From: Massilia sp. HP4
GTDB taxonomy: Bacteria; Pseudomonadota; Gammaproteobacteria; Burkholderiales; Burkholderiaceae_D
Assembly (NCBI RefSeq): GCF_005222695.1
Contig: NZ_STGG01000021.1
Location: forward strand, 45,298 to 109,297
DNA length: 64,000 nucleotides
Reading direction: 5' to 3'
Shown one piece after another: positions 7,826-16,961 of this stretch. The translations under genes were made by a program, and so were the position numbers. The stretch's first letter is position 1, and the number at the start of each line of letters is the position of its first letter. The notes under the pieces were generated by a model. The model did no database searches. It saw only the letters and a program-made list of their open reading frames with translations, and was not told the DNA's origin.

Positions 7826-10800
7826 ATGGCCGGTACAACCATCGAAAACAGCGAGTTTCGCCGCATTCTTACCCGCAACGTCGCGCTGCCCTTAGGCATG
7901 AGTATTGTCAGCGCGATCGTGTTTGTGGGCATCATTGCCTATTTGATCAATAGCCTGACCTGGGTCGAGCATTCCCAGAAAGTCATCGGCGGCGCCCATG
8001 AGATCCGCAAGCTGTCGGCCGAGATGGAATCGGGCATGCGCGGCTACCTGCTGGCGGGCGACGAAGAATTTCTCTCTCCCTATGTCTTGTCCAGGCAACG
8101 CATGTCGTCCAGCCTGGAATCGCTGGGCGAACTCGTCAAGGACAATATCGCCCAGGCCGAGCGGCTGACCCGGATCACCCAGATCCAGAAGCAGTGGGAA
8201 ACCTTTGCCCAGGAGATGATCGACCGCCGCCGTGCCAACGACATCAGCTATATAGATGCCGTCAGCAGCGGCCGCGGCAAGGCGCTGACCGACGAGATGC
8301 GCCGCAACTTCGACCTGGTGCTGGCGTCCGAGATGCGCCTGCTGCAGGAACGCAGCGACAGCGCGCGCAGCACCACCTTCTGGTCGGTGGCCGCCTTCCT
8401 GATCCTGTCCGCGATCGTCGGCGGCAGCCTGGCAGCCTTTGGCCGACGCCAGCTGGTGCACCTGTCCGACACCTATAACGAGGTGCTGGGGCACGAGGCC
8501 GAGCATAACGACAAGCTGCGCCACCAGGACTGGCTGCGCACCGGCCAGAACGAACTGAATGTGCGCAGCGCCGGCCAGATCAACCTGGAGCCGCTGGCCG
8601 ATGCCTTGCTGCCCTATGTCGTCAAGTACCTCGACGGCGCGATCGGCGCCATGTACGTGCGCAGCGACGACGGCACGATGCGCCGCATCGGCGCCTATGG
8701 CTTTACCCATTCCGAGACCGAGCGCGCCGAGATCATCCCGCCGGGCTCCACGCTGGCCAGCAAGGCGGCCGAAGAGAACCGCCTGATGGTCCTCGACCAG
8801 CTGCCGCCCGACTACATCAAGGTCGGTTCGAGCCTGGGCGAGACGGCGCCGCGCGCCGTGATCATCGCGCCGTTCCACAACCACGGCAAGGTCAAGGGCG
8901 TGTTCGAGATCGCCTTCCTGCGTCCGGTGGAGCAGCGCGACCGCGAATTCCTGGGCTTCATCGCGCAGTCGGTCGGCGCCGCCATGGCCGCGGTGTTGTA
9001 CCGCCAGCGCCTGCAGGATGCGCTGGAAGAAAGCCAGACCCTGAACGAAGAACTGCAGGTACAGCAGGAAGAACTGCGCACCGCCAACGAAGAGCTGGAA
9101 GAACAGTCGCGCGCGCTCGAAGAATCGCAGTCGGCGCTCGAAAACCAGCAGGCCGAGCTGCGCACCACCAACGACCAGCTGGCCGAGCAGGCACTGAACC
9201 TCGACATGAAGAACTCGGCGCTGCAATCGGCGCAGGAGCAGCTGCACCAGCGCGCGGTGGAGCTCGAGAGCGCGAGCCGCTACAAGTCCGAATTCCTGGC
9301 CAATATGTCGCACGAGCTGCGCACGCCGCTGAACAGCTCCCTGATCCTGGCCAAGCTGTTGGCCGACAACAGCGGCGGCAATCTCTCCGACGAGCAGGTG
9401 CGCTTCGCCCAGACCATCTACTCGGCCGGCAACGACTTGCTGCAGCTGATCAACGACATCCTCGACATCTCGAAAGTGGAGGCGGGCAAGCTGGAACTGG
9501 TGCCCGAAGACGTGCCGGTGCGGCGCGTGGTCGAGGGCCTGGCGCGTACCTTCGAGCCGCTGGCGCGCCAGAAGTCGCTCGAGTTCAAGATCACGGTCGA
9601 CCCGGGCGTGCCGGCCAGCCTGCACACCGACCGCCAGCGCATGGAGCAGATCCTCAAGAACCTGCTGTCGAATGCCGTCAAGTTTACCGAGACCGGCGCG
9701 GTCAGCCTGTCGGTGCTGACCACGCCCGAGGGCGACGTCGCCTTCCGCGTGCAGGATACCGGCATTGGCATCGCGGCCGACCAGCAGGACAAGATCTTCG
9801 ACGCCTTCCACCAGGCCGACGGCACCACCAGCCGCCGTTTCGGCGGCACGGGCCTGGGCCTGTCGATCACACGCGACCTGACCCGCCTGCTGGGCGGCAG
9901 CGTGGCGGTGTCGAGCGCACCGAACGAGGGCAGTGTGTTCACCTTGACCCTGCCGCGCGGGATCCCCGCGGTGCCGGCGCCGGCCGAACTGCCGACGACG
10001 GCGGCGCCGGTCCAGCTGCCGCATTACACCTCGGCGCCAGCGCCGGCCGTCTCGGCTCCGGCCCCGGCCAGCACGCCGGCCAATGTGGAACCGATCGGGA
10101 GCTTCCCGGATGACCGCGACCATCCGGCCGCCGGCCGCCGCACCGTGCTGGTGGTGGAGGACGAGGCGCCGTTCGCGCGCATCCTGTATGACCTGGCGCG
10201 CGAACTCGATTACCGCTGCCTGGTGGCGATGAGCGCCGACGAAGGCCTGGCGCTGGCCGTCAGCCAGCGTCCCGACGCCGTGCTGCTCGACGTGCGCCTG
10301 CCGGACCGCTCGGGCCTGACCGTGCTGCAGCAGCTGAAAGACAACCCATCGACCCGCCACATCCCGGTGCACGTCATTTCCAGCATCGAGAGCGGCGGCG
10401 AAGCCCTGCACCTGGGTGCGATCGGCTACGCGCTCAAGCCGACTTCGCGCGAAGAGCTGGAAGAGGTGTTCCGCAAGCTGCAGGAAAAATCGGCGCAGAA
10501 GATCAAGCGCGTGCTGCTGGTCGAGGACGACGAGCGCCAGCGCGAGAGCGTGGTGGCCCTGATCGCCGACGATGACGTCGAGATCGCGGCGGTGGGCACC
10601 GCCAGCGAGGCGCTGGCCCACTTGAAGAAAGAGGTCTTCGATTGCATGATCATCGACCTCAAGCTGCCCGATATGCAGGGCGGCGAGCTGCTCGAGCGCA
10701 TGTCGCACGAAGAACTGTGCTCGTTCCCGCCGGTGATCGTGTACACCGGCCGCAACCTGACGCGCGACGAAGAAGCCCAGCTGCTGCGCTACTCGCGCTC

Positions 10801-11320
10801 GATCATCATCAAGGGCGCGCGCTCGCCCGAGCGCCTGCTGGACGAAGTGACGCTGTTCCTGCACAAGGTGGAATCGGAGCTGTCGACCGAGCGCCAGAGC
10901 ATGCTCAAGGCAGTGCGTGGACGCGACCGCGTGTTCGAGGGCCGCACCATCCTGCTGGTCGACGACGACGTGCGCAATGTGTTCGCGCTGACCTCGGCGC
11001 TGGAGCAGCGTGGGGCCCGGGTCGAAGTCGGCCGCAACGGTTTTGAAGCGATTGCGAAACTGGATGAAGTGCCGGGGATCGACCTGGTGCTGATGGACAT
11101 CATGATGCCGGGCATGGATGGCCTGGAAGCGACGCGCCGCATTCGCGCCGACGGACGCTTTGACCGCCTGCCGATCATCGCCATCACCGCCAAGGCCATG
11201 AAGGACGACCAGGAGCAGTGCCTGGCCGCCGGCGCCAACGATTACCTGGCCAAACCGATAGACCTCTCGCGCCTGTACTCGCTGCTGCGGGTCTGGATGC
11301 CAACCCTGGAGAGAATTTGA
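7826..11320 (+). CDS. Hybrid sensor histidine kinase: CHASE3-GAF-HisKA-HATPase-REC-REC-REC
   Basis: The product has 1164 residues. The order is a membrane segment (about 17-42), a CHASE3 sensory domain (about 45-180), a second membrane segment (about 188-207), a GAF domain (about 245-390) and a long Glu/Gln-rich coiled coil (about 395-490). The kinase core follows, with phospho-acceptor His496 in SHELRTP and an ATPase domain with DTGIGIA and GGTGLGLSI. A Pro/Ala linker leads to three receiver domains with acceptor aspartates Asp822, Asp944 and Asp1091. The stop overlaps the TTG start of a CheR gene, and CheB and a second kinase follow in overlap, so four genes form one signalling operon. The ligand is unknown. 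Confidence 0.92.
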   Translation: MAGTTIENSEFRRILTRNVALPLGMSIVSAIVFVGIIAYLINSLTWVEHSQKVIGGAHEIRKLSAEMESGMRGYLLAGDEEFLSPYVLSRQRMSSSLESLGELVKDNIAQAERLTRITQIQKQWETFAQEMIDRRRANDISYIDAVSSGRGKALTDEMRRNFDLVLASEMRLLQERSDSARSTTFWSVAAFLILSAIVGGSLAAFGRRQLVHLSDTYNEVLGHEAEHNDKLRHQDWLRTGQNELNVRSAGQINLEPLADALLPYVVKYLDGAIGAMYVRSDDGTMRRIGAYGFTHSETERAEIIPPGSTLASKAAEENRLMVLDQLPPDYIKVGSSLGETAPRAVIIAPFHNHGKVKGVFEIAFLRPVEQRDREFLGFIAQSVGAAMAAVLYRQRLQDALEESQTLNEELQVQQEELRTANEELEEQSRALEESQSALENQQAELRTTNDQLAEQALNLDMKNSALQSAQEQLHQRAVELESASRYKSEFLANMSHELRTPLNSSLILAKLLADNSGGNLSDEQVRFAQTIYSAGNDLLQLINDILDISKVEAGKLELVPEDVPVRRVVEGLARTFEPLARQKSLEFKITVDPGVPASLHTDRQRMEQILKNLLSNAVKFTETGAVSLSVLTTPEGDVAFRVQDTGIGIAADQQDKIFDAFHQADGTTSRRFGGTGLGLSITRDLTRLLGGSVAVSSAPNEGSVFTLTLPRGIPAVPAPAELPTTAAPVQLPHYTSAPAPAVSAPAPASTPANVEPIGSFPDDRDHPAAGRRTVLVVEDEAPFARILYDLARELDYRCLVAMSADEGLALAVSQRPDAVLLDVRLPDRSGLTVLQQLKDNPSTRHIPVHVISSIESGGEALHLGAIGYALKPTSREELEEVFRKLQEKSAQKIKRVLLVEDDERQRESVVALIADDDVEIAAVGTASEALAHLKKEVFDCMIIDLKLPDMQGGELLERMSHEELCSFPPVIVYTGRNLTRDEEAQLLRYSRSIIIKGARSPERLLDEVTLFLHKVESELSTERQSMLKAVRGRDRVFEGRTILLVDDDVRNVFALTSALEQRGARVEVGRNGFEAIAKLDEVPGIDLVLMDIMMPGMDGLEATRRIRADGRFDRLPIIAITAKAMKDDQEQCLAAGANDYLAKPIDLSRLYSLLRVWMPTLERI

Positions 11321-12147
11321 GCCACCCCCCGAGCGACTTCGACATCGAGCTGCGGATGCTCGTCGAAGCCGTCTATTTGAAGTACAACTACGATTTCCGC
11401 GACTACACCGGCGCCTCGCAAAAGCGCCGCGTGCTGGTGGCCATGCGCGAGATGGAATGCGCGACGGTCTCCGAACTGCAGTCGCGCGTGCTGCACGAGC
11501 CGAACGGCTTCGCCCAGCTGCTGCAATACCTGACGATACCCGTCACCGAGATGTTCCGCGACCCCGACTACTTCCTGGCGGTGCGCGAGCAGGTCGCGCC
11601 ATTCCTGAAGACCTACCCGTCGCTGAAGATCTGGGTGGCCGGCTGCAGCACCGGCGAAGAGGTGTATTCGCTGGCCATCCTGCTCAAGGAAGAAGGGCTG
11701 CTCGAGCGCAGCATCATCTATGCGACCGACATCAATCCCGAGTCGCTGGATGCGGCGCGGCGCGGCGTGTTCCCGCTCGATCGCATGCGCCTGTACACCG
11801 AGAACTACCAGAAGTCCGGCGGCAAGGCGGCGTTCTCGGACTATTACACGGCGGCCTATGGCGGCGCGCTGTTCGAACGCAGCCTGATGGAAAACGTGAC
11901 CTTCGCCGACCACAGCCTGTCGACCGACAGCGTGTTCTCGGAGACCCACTTTGTCAGCTGCCGCAATGTGCTGATCTACTTTAACCGGCGCCTGCAAGAC
12001 CGCGTTCTCGGCCTGTTCCACGACTCGCTGTGCCACCGCGGCTTTTTGGGCCTGGGCAGCAAGGAGAGCATCGACTTTTCGAGCTATGCCGAGCGCTTCG
12101 AACCGATCGCCAAGCGCGAACGGGTGTTCCGCAAGGTGTCGCCATGA
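11317..12147 (+). CDS. CheR-family protein-glutamate methyltransferase
   Basis: The product has about 276 residues. The start is taken as TTG at 11317, which overlaps the previous stop and has GGAG 5 bases upstream; no ATG fits the family N-terminus (SHPPSDFDIEL). The N-terminal helical domain contains KRRVLVAMREM. The SAM-binding domain has the motif VAGCSTGEEVYSLA followed by YATDINPESL and the conserved SCRNVLIYF. CheR enzymes methylate glutamates on signalling coiled coils. No chemoreceptor lies nearby, so the likely substrate is the upstream hybrid kinase. The stop overlaps cheB by 4 bp. Confidence 0.9.
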   Translation: MSHPPSDFDIELRMLVEAVYLKYNYDFRDYTGASQKRRVLVAMREMECATVSELQSRVLHEPNGFAQLLQYLTIPVTEMFRDPDYFLAVREQVAPFLKTYPSLKIWVAGCSTGEEVYSLAILLKEEGLLERSIIYATDINPESLDAARRGVFPLDRMRLYTENYQKSGGKAAFSDYYTAAYGGALFERSLMENVTFADHSLSTDSVFSETHFVSCRNVLIYFNRRLQDRVLGLFHDSLCHRGFLGLGSKESIDFSSYAERFEPIAKRERVFRKVSP

Positions 12148-12761
12148 GCGCCGTCCAGACCGCGCAGCAGCAGTTGCGCGCCGCGCTGGGATCGCGCCGG
12201 ATCGAGATGGTCGTGATCGGCGGCTCGGCCGGCGGCGTCGACGCCCTGGTCGGGTTGCTGCCGGCGCTGCCATCATGTTTCGCGCCGGCCGTGACCTGCA
12301 TCCTGCACGTGCCGCCCGACCGCGACAGCCGCCTGGCCGAGCTGTTCGCCGCGCGCACCGCGCTGCCGGTGCGCGAGGCGCAGGACAAGGAACCGATCCA
12401 GCCCGGAACCGTGTATTTCGCCGGTTCCGGCTACCACCTGTCGGTCGAACAGGATCGCAGCTTCTCGCTCAGCTGCGAGCCGCCGGTGCAGTTTGCCCGG
12501 CCGGCAATCGATATACTGATGGAATCGGCCGCCGACGTGTATGGTCCGGCGCTTGCCGGTATACTGCTCACCGGCGCCAATTTCGATGGCGCCGAAGGCA
12601 TGTGCCGCATCCGCGAACGCGGCGGCCTGACCATCGTCCAAGACCCTGAAGAAGCGCAGGCCAGCGCGATGCCCGGAGAGGCAATCCGGCGCTGCGCACC
12701 GCATCTCGTGTTGCCGCTACCTGCGATCCGTAGCGTGCTGCCCCTGTTGGAGACCCCATGA
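12144..12761 (+). CDS. CheB-type methylesterase without receiver domain
   Basis: The product has 205 residues and contains only the catalytic esterase domain. The probable triad is Ser28 (IGGSAGG), His55 (ILHVPP) and Asp148 (LLTGANFDGAEG). Classical CheB has an N-terminal receiver that controls it by phosphorylation; that is absent here, so activity must be controlled another way or be constitutive. The gene overlaps both neighbours by 4 bp. It presumably removes methyl groups added by the adjacent CheR. Confidence 0.9.
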   Translation: MSAVQTAQQQLRAALGSRRIEMVVIGGSAGGVDALVGLLPALPSCFAPAVTCILHVPPDRDSRLAELFAARTALPVREAQDKEPIQPGTVYFAGSGYHLSVEQDRSFSLSCEPPVQFARPAIDILMESAADVYGPALAGILLTGANFDGAEGMCRIRERGGLTIVQDPEEAQASAMPGEAIRRCAPHLVLPLPAIRSVLPLLETP

Positions 12762-13969
12762 ACCAGGACCCAAGCAAAATACTGATCGTCGACGACCTGC
12801 CCGAGAACCTGCAGGCGCTCGAGGCGCTGCTGCGCCATGAACAGCGCGCCATCTACCAGGCGGCGTCGGGCGAACAGGCGCTGGCGCTGCTGCTCGAGCA
12901 CGAGTTCGCGCTGGCCATCCTCGACGTGCAGATGCCGGGCATGGACGGCTTCGAGCTGGCCGAGGTGATGCGCTCGACCACCCGCACCCGCCACATCCCG
13001 ATCGTGTTCGTGTCGGCGGCGGGGCGCGAGCTCGATTACGCCTTCAAGGGCTACGAGAGCGGGGCGGTCGACTTCATGTACAAGCCGCTCGACGCCGACG
13101 CGGTGCGCAGCAAGGTCAATGTGTTCGTCGCGCTCGACCAGCAGCGGCGCGAAACCCGGCGCCAGATGCTGGCGCTGGAACAGAGCCGGCACGAGCAAGA
13201 GGTGCTGCTGCGCGAGCTGAACCAGACCCAGCAGGAACTGCAACGCTCGCTGCGCATGCGCGACGAGTTCATGTCGCTGGTGGCGCACGAGCTGCGCACG
13301 CCGCTCAACACGCTGTTCCTGGAAACCCAGATGCGCAGCCTGCAGCTCAAGCGCGGCAACACGGCCGCCTTCGGCGGCCAGCAGATGGAAGCGATGATCC
13401 AGCGCGACGAGCGCCAGATCAAGTCGATGATCCGCCTGATCGACGACATGCTCGACGTCTCGCGCATGCGCAGCGGCAAGCTGTCGATCCGTCCGGCCAA
13501 GGTCGAGTTGATGAACCTGCTGGAACGGGTGGTGAGCGACCTGTCGCTGCAGGCGGCCACCACCGGCAGTTCGCTGACCCTGCGCCCGCACGAGGGCGTC
13601 GACGGCTGCTGGGACGAATTCCGCGTGGAGCAGGTGATCGTCAACCTGTTGACCAATGCGCTGCGCTATGGCTGCGGCCAGCCGGTCGAGGTCAGCGTCG
13701 AACGCAGCGGCGAGACGGTGCGGATCGATGTGCGCGACCAGGGCAAGGGCATCGCCCCATCCGACCTGGAGCGCATCTTCGAACCCTACGAACGCGGCGC
13801 CCGCAACGGCGAGCCGAAGGGGCTCGGCCTGGGCCTGTACATCTCGCGCCAGCTGGCGATCTCGCACGGCGGTGAACTGCGCGTAGCCAGCAAGCCCGGT
13901 GAAGGCTCGGTCTTCAGCCTGGTGCTGCCCTGCACCGAGGTCCCCGTCTGCGCCGAAGCCGACTTCTGA
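12758..13969 (+). CDS. Receiver-histidine kinase (REC-HisKA-HATPase)
   Basis: The product has 403 residues and no membrane segment. An N-terminal receiver (residues 6-120) has acidic pair Asp12/Asp13 and phospho-acceptor Asp56 in ILDVQMPGMDG. A short coiled coil (about 130-168) leads to a HisKA domain with His177 in VAHELRTP and an ATPase domain with NALRYG, DQGKGIAP and KGLGLGLYIS. A cytosolic receiver-kinase like this would take phosphate from, or report on, the large hybrid kinase. It is the last gene of the four-gene operon, and a hairpin follows 18 bp after its stop. Confidence 0.9.
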   Translation: MNQDPSKILIVDDLPENLQALEALLRHEQRAIYQAASGEQALALLLEHEFALAILDVQMPGMDGFELAEVMRSTTRTRHIPIVFVSAAGRELDYAFKGYESGAVDFMYKPLDADAVRSKVNVFVALDQQRRETRRQMLALEQSRHEQEVLLRELNQTQQELQRSLRMRDEFMSLVAHELRTPLNTLFLETQMRSLQLKRGNTAAFGGQQMEAMIQRDERQIKSMIRLIDDMLDVSRMRSGKLSIRPAKVELMNLLERVVSDLSLQAATTGSSLTLRPHEGVDGCWDEFRVEQVIVNLLTNALRYGCGQPVEVSVERSGETVRIDVRDQGKGIAPSDLERIFEPYERGARNGEPKGLGLGLYISRQLAISHGGELRVASKPGEGSVFSLVLPCTEVPVCAEADF

Positions 13970-13986
13970 CCCACCCCATCATGCCA

Positions 13987-14019
13987 CTCCTGCCCGGGCT
14001 ACCCCAGCCAGGGCAGGAG
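13987..14019 (+). terminator. Hairpin after the kinase operon
   Basis: A 9-bp perfect stem (CTCCTGCCC at 13987-13995 with GGGCAGGAG at 14011-14019) is extended inward by GGCT/AGCC. It lies 18 bp after the stop codon and has no T-run, so it may be a weak or factor-dependent terminator or an RNA-stabilising structure. Confidence 0.4.
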
Positions 14020-14124
14020 GCCCCCAAGCGAGACGGCGGTTGCAGCCGCTTGCCATTTGCGACACACTGTCCGGGTTTGTTTCGAGCCCTCCTTTTATCG
14101 GGATGGGCGAGCCGCACTTGACTG

Positions 14125-14161
14125 ATAGCTAAAATCAATCAAGAATATCGAATCAATCAAT
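14125..14161 (+). promoter_or_regulatory. OxyR binding site upstream of ahpC
   Basis: Four tetranucleotides occur at exact 7-base spacing: ATAG (14125), CAAT (14136), ATCG (14147) and CAAT (14158). The known OxyR pattern is ATAG-N7-CTAT-N7-ATAG-N7-CTAT, so 13 of 16 positions match. The site ends directly against the -35 box of the ahpC promoter, the usual activating position. Confidence 0.75.
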
Positions 14162-14190
14162 TTCACAAACGGCGAGCAGGGCGGTACACT
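14162..14190 (+). promoter_or_regulatory. ahpC promoter
   Basis: TTCACA (14162-14167, five of six -35 bases) is followed after 17 bp by TACACT (14185-14190, four of six -10 bases). It lies immediately downstream of the OxyR site and about 40 bases before the ahpC start. Confidence 0.7.
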
Positions 14191-14230
14191 GCTTGTCATA
14201 CGTTTCATCCACCCCCAAACAGGAGATTAC

Positions 14231-14794
14231 ATGTCCCTCATCAACACCCAGATCAAGCCATTCAAGGCAACCGCTTACCACGCTGGCAAGTTCATCGACC
14301 TGACCGAAGAGAACTTCAAGGGTACCTGGTCGGTGGTGATGTTCTACCCGGCCGACTTCACCTTCGTCTGCCCGACCGAACTGGAAGATCTGGCAGCATT
14401 CCAGCCAGAATTCGACAAGCTGGGCGTCAATGTCTACGGCGTGTCGACCGACAGCCACTTCGCCCACAAGGCATGGCACGACACCTCGGACGCGATCAAG
14501 AAAGTGAACTACCCACTGATCGGCGACCCAACCGGCGTCCTGTCGCGTAACTTCGAAGTCATGATCGAAGAAGAAGGCATGGCACTGCGCGGCACCTTCG
14601 TGATCAATCCAGAAGGCCAGATCAAGATCATGGAAGTGCACGACAACGGCATCGGCCGCGACGCTTCGGAACTGATGCGCAAAGTCAAGGCAGCCCAGTA
14701 CGTCGCTTCGCACCCAGGCGAAGTCTGCCCAGCCAAGTGGACCGAAGGCGCAGAAACCCTGACCCCATCGCTGGACCTGGTCGGCAAGATCTAA
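14231..14794 (+). CDS. ahpC: Alkyl hydroperoxide reductase peroxiredoxin subunit AhpC
   Basis: The product has 187 residues, the usual length of typical 2-Cys peroxiredoxins. The peroxidatic cysteine is Cys47 in [13 protein letters not shown] and the resolving cysteine is Cys166 in GEVCPAKW. The enzyme reduces hydrogen peroxide, alkyl peroxides and peroxynitrite in the cytosol and is regenerated by AhpF, encoded next. AGGAG stands 7 bases before the ATG. The upstream OxyR site and promoter imply induction by peroxide. Codon use is strongly biased, as expected for an abundant protein. Confidence 0.97.
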   Translation: MSLINTQIKPFKATAYHAGKFIDLTEENFKGTWSVVMFYPADFTFVCPTELEDLAAFQPEFDKLGVNVYGVSTDSHFAHKAWHDTSDAIKKVNYPLIGDPTGVLSRNFEVMIEEEGMALRGTFVINPEGQIKIMEVHDNGIGRDASELMRKVKAAQYVASHPGEVCPAKWTEGAETLTPSLDLVGKI

Positions 14795-14827
14795 GCAGTA
14801 CGTAGGCATCAAGTAGCACCCGTGAAC

Positions 14828-14848
14828 GGGCCGCTGCGGCGGCCCTTT
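14828..14848 (+). terminator. Hairpin between ahpC and ahpF (attenuator candidate)
   Basis: GGGCCGC (14828-14834) pairs perfectly with GCGGCCC (14839-14845) around a 4-base loop and is followed by only TTTCT. The short T-run suggests partial termination, which would make more ahpC than ahpF message. Confidence 0.5.
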
Positions 14849-14895
14849 CTACGCCCGGTCTGTGCAAGTAAGTCATCAAACAAAAGGAAAATATC

Positions 14896-16464
14896 ATGCT
14901 GGACGCAACCCTCAAGAAACAGTTGCAAGCCTATCTGGAAAAAGTGGTGCAGCCGATTGAGCTGGTTGCAGCGCTGGATGATTCGCCGAAATCGCGCGAA
15001 ATGGATGAGCTGCTGAACGAAATCGCAGCCCTGTCCAACAAGATCACCGTGCGCCAGGAAGCAAACGAGCGCACCCCGTCGTTCGCCATCAACCGCGTCG
15101 GCACCGATATCGGCGTACGCTTCGCCGGCATCCCGCTGGGCCACGAATTCACCTCGCTGGTGCTGGCCCTGCTGCACGTTGGCGGCCATACCATCAAGCT
15201 CGAACAATCCGTCATCGACCAGATCGCAGCCCTGGACGGCGACTACGTATTCGAGACCTACATCTCGCTGTCGTGCCATAACTGCCCCGAAGTGGTGCAG
15301 GCACTGAACACGATGTCGGTCATCAACCCGCGCATCAAGGTCGTGACGATCGATGGCGGCGTCTTCAAGAAAGAAGTCGAAGACAAGCAGATCCTGGCCG
15401 TGCCGATGATGTTCCTGAACGGCCAGCATTTCGGCCAGGGCCGTACCAACGTCGAAGAGATCCTGTCGAAGATCGACGTCAACGGCGGCGCGAAGAAGGC
15501 CGCTGAACTGAGCCAGAAAGACCCATTCGACGTGCTGATCGTCGGCGGCGGCCCCGCCGGCGCGGCAGCCGCGATCTACGCCGCCCGCAAGGGCATCCGT
15601 ACCGGCGTGCTGGCCGACCGCTTCGGCGGCCAGGTGCTCGATACGCTGGCGATCGAGAACTTCGTCTCGCTCAAGGCCACCGACGGCCCGAAATTCGCCG
15701 TCGCCCTGGAAGAACACGTCAAGGAATACGACGTCGACATCATGAACACCCAGCGCGCCAACAAGCTGGTGGGCGGCAAGCTGATCGAGGTGCATACCGA
15801 GAGCGGCGCGGTGCTCAAGTCGAAGTCGGTGATCATCGCCACCGGCGCGCGCTGGCGCGAGATCAACGTGCCGGGCGAGAAGGAATACAAGAACCACGGC
15901 GTGGCCTATTGCCCGCACTGCGACGGCCCGCTGTTCAAGGGCAAGCGCGTGTCGGTGATCGGCGGCGGCAACTCGGGCGTCGAAGCGGCGATCGACCTGG
16001 CCGGCATCGTCAAGGAAGTGACCCTGATCGAATACGGCAATGAGCTGCGCGCCGATGCGGTCCTGCAGCGCAAGCTGTACTCGCTGCCGAACGTGAAGGT
16101 GATCAAGTCGGCCCAGACCACCGAGATCCACGGCGACGGCAAGATCGTCAACGGCTTGAGCTACAAGGATCGCAGCACCGGCGCACTGCACCGCCTGGAC
16201 CTGGAAGGCGTGTTCGTGCAGATCGGCCTGGTGCCGAACGCCGAATGGCTCAAGGGGACGATCGACCTGTCGGCGCATGGCGAGATCGAAGTCGATGCCC
16301 GCGGCCACACTTCGCTGCCGGGCGTGTTTGCCGCCGGCGACGTGACCACGGTGCCGTTCAAGCAGATCGTGATCGCCGTGGGCGAGGGCGCCAAGGCGTC
16401 GCTGGCCGCCTTCGACCACCTGATCCGCCTGCCGGTCGAAGAGGAAGAGCAGAAAGCTGCCTGA
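14896..16464 (+). CDS. ahpF: Alkyl hydroperoxide reductase flavoprotein subunit AhpF
   Basis: The product has 522 residues. Residues 1-200 form the tandem thioredoxin-like N-terminal domain with its redox pair in SCHNCPE. The rest is a thioredoxin-reductase-like module with FAD-binding [14 protein letters not shown] near residue 217, the redox-active pair in YCPHCDGP near residue 337 and NADH-binding [15 protein letters not shown]. It transfers electrons from NADH to AhpC. AAAAGGAAAA precedes the ATG. It lies 101 bp after ahpC and should share its OxyR-controlled promoter. An intrinsic terminator follows. Confidence 0.96.
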   Translation: MLDATLKKQLQAYLEKVVQPIELVAALDDSPKSREMDELLNEIAALSNKITVRQEANERTPSFAINRVGTDIGVRFAGIPLGHEFTSLVLALLHVGGHTIKLEQSVIDQIAALDGDYVFETYISLSCHNCPEVVQALNTMSVINPRIKVVTIDGGVFKKEVEDKQILAVPMMFLNGQHFGQGRTNVEEILSKIDVNGGAKKAAELSQKDPFDVLIVGGGPAGAAAAIYAARKGIRTGVLADRFGGQVLDTLAIENFVSLKATDGPKFAVALEEHVKEYDVDIMNTQRANKLVGGKLIEVHTESGAVLKSKSVIIATGARWREINVPGEKEYKNHGVAYCPHCDGPLFKGKRVSVIGGGNSGVEAAIDLAGIVKEVTLIEYGNELRADAVLQRKLYSLPNVKVIKSAQTTEIHGDGKIVNGLSYKDRSTGALHRLDLEGVFVQIGLVPNAEWLKGTIDLSAHGEIEVDARGHTSLPGVFAAGDVTTVPFKQIVIAVGEGAKASLAAFDHLIRLPVEEEEQKAA

Positions 16465-16507
16465 TGAACGACGGCGGGCTTCACGGCCCGCCTGTGCAGA
16501 AAGACAA

Positions 16508-16541
16508 ACGCCGCCTCCCTGTGGGACGCGGCGTTTTTTTA
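16508..16541 (+). terminator. Rho-independent terminator of ahpCF
   Basis: AACGCCGC (16508-16515) pairs with GCGGCGTT (16529-16536), and TCCC/GGGA extends the stem beyond one mismatch. Seven T residues in a row (16535-16541) follow, so this is a classical intrinsic terminator. Confidence 0.85.
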
Positions 16542-16578
16542 TAGCTTGTCCGTCGCGGCGGGGCCCGCCGCGGCCAGG

Positions 16579-16695
16579 TCAGTGGAACGAGAACAGCAAG
16601 GCCGACGACAGCGCGCCGGACTCCAGGAGAAACCAGGTGGCCGCGCTGGCAAGGGCCAGGTGGACTGCGGTCCAGGTCATAGGGCGGCGCGACAT
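16579..16695 (-). CDS. Possible 38-residue single-span membrane peptide
   Basis: The minus-strand frame from ATG at 16695 encodes 38 residues (beginning MSRRPMTW). A positively charged N-terminus precedes a hydrophobic stretch (about residues 10-36) containing one glutamate. A strong AGGAGAA ribosome-binding sequence lies 6 bases before this ATG, which is why it is preferred over an ATG 24 codons further upstream. The gene faces the end of ahpF. No family is recognised. The evidence is the ribosome-binding site and the membrane-like composition, so the call is tentative. Confidence 0.5.
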   Translation of the reverse strand: MSRRPMTWTAVHLALASAATWFLLESGALSSALLFSFH

Positions 16696-16961
16696 GATGG
16701 TTCTCCTGAGATGGGGATTCTGTGTATGATGATCACAATAGTAAATGTCTATCTGGACACTCGGCATCGGCCAATCCTCCGTCGAGTTGTAGGACTAAAC
16801 CTTGTCGCGAAATTGTGTCGCACAATTGAGACGCTCAGCTTGGACCTTGTCGTTTAATACCTGTTTAACGTACCAGCCCTGCCAACAGTTGACGTCCTAC
16901 GCATGAAGTAGGCTGTGTCCTATGGTCGAGTTGTCGCCGTGCTAATACAGTCGGTGTCATC
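16696..16961. other. Intergenic region before recQ with repeated TAGGAC half-sites
   Basis: No gene is supported here. The stretch is lower in GC than its neighbours and should hold promoters for recQ (plus) and for the small minus-strand gene. Similar hexamers occur as GTAGGAC (16789-16795), GTCCTAC (16894-16900), GTAGG (16908-16912) and GTCCTA (16917-16922). The second and third face each other across 7 bases. Confidence 0.45.

Noticed and set aside
7892..10864. 990-codon minus-strand frame opposite the hybrid kinase
   Set aside because: Same shadow effect; the plus strand has clear kinase and receiver motifs throughout.
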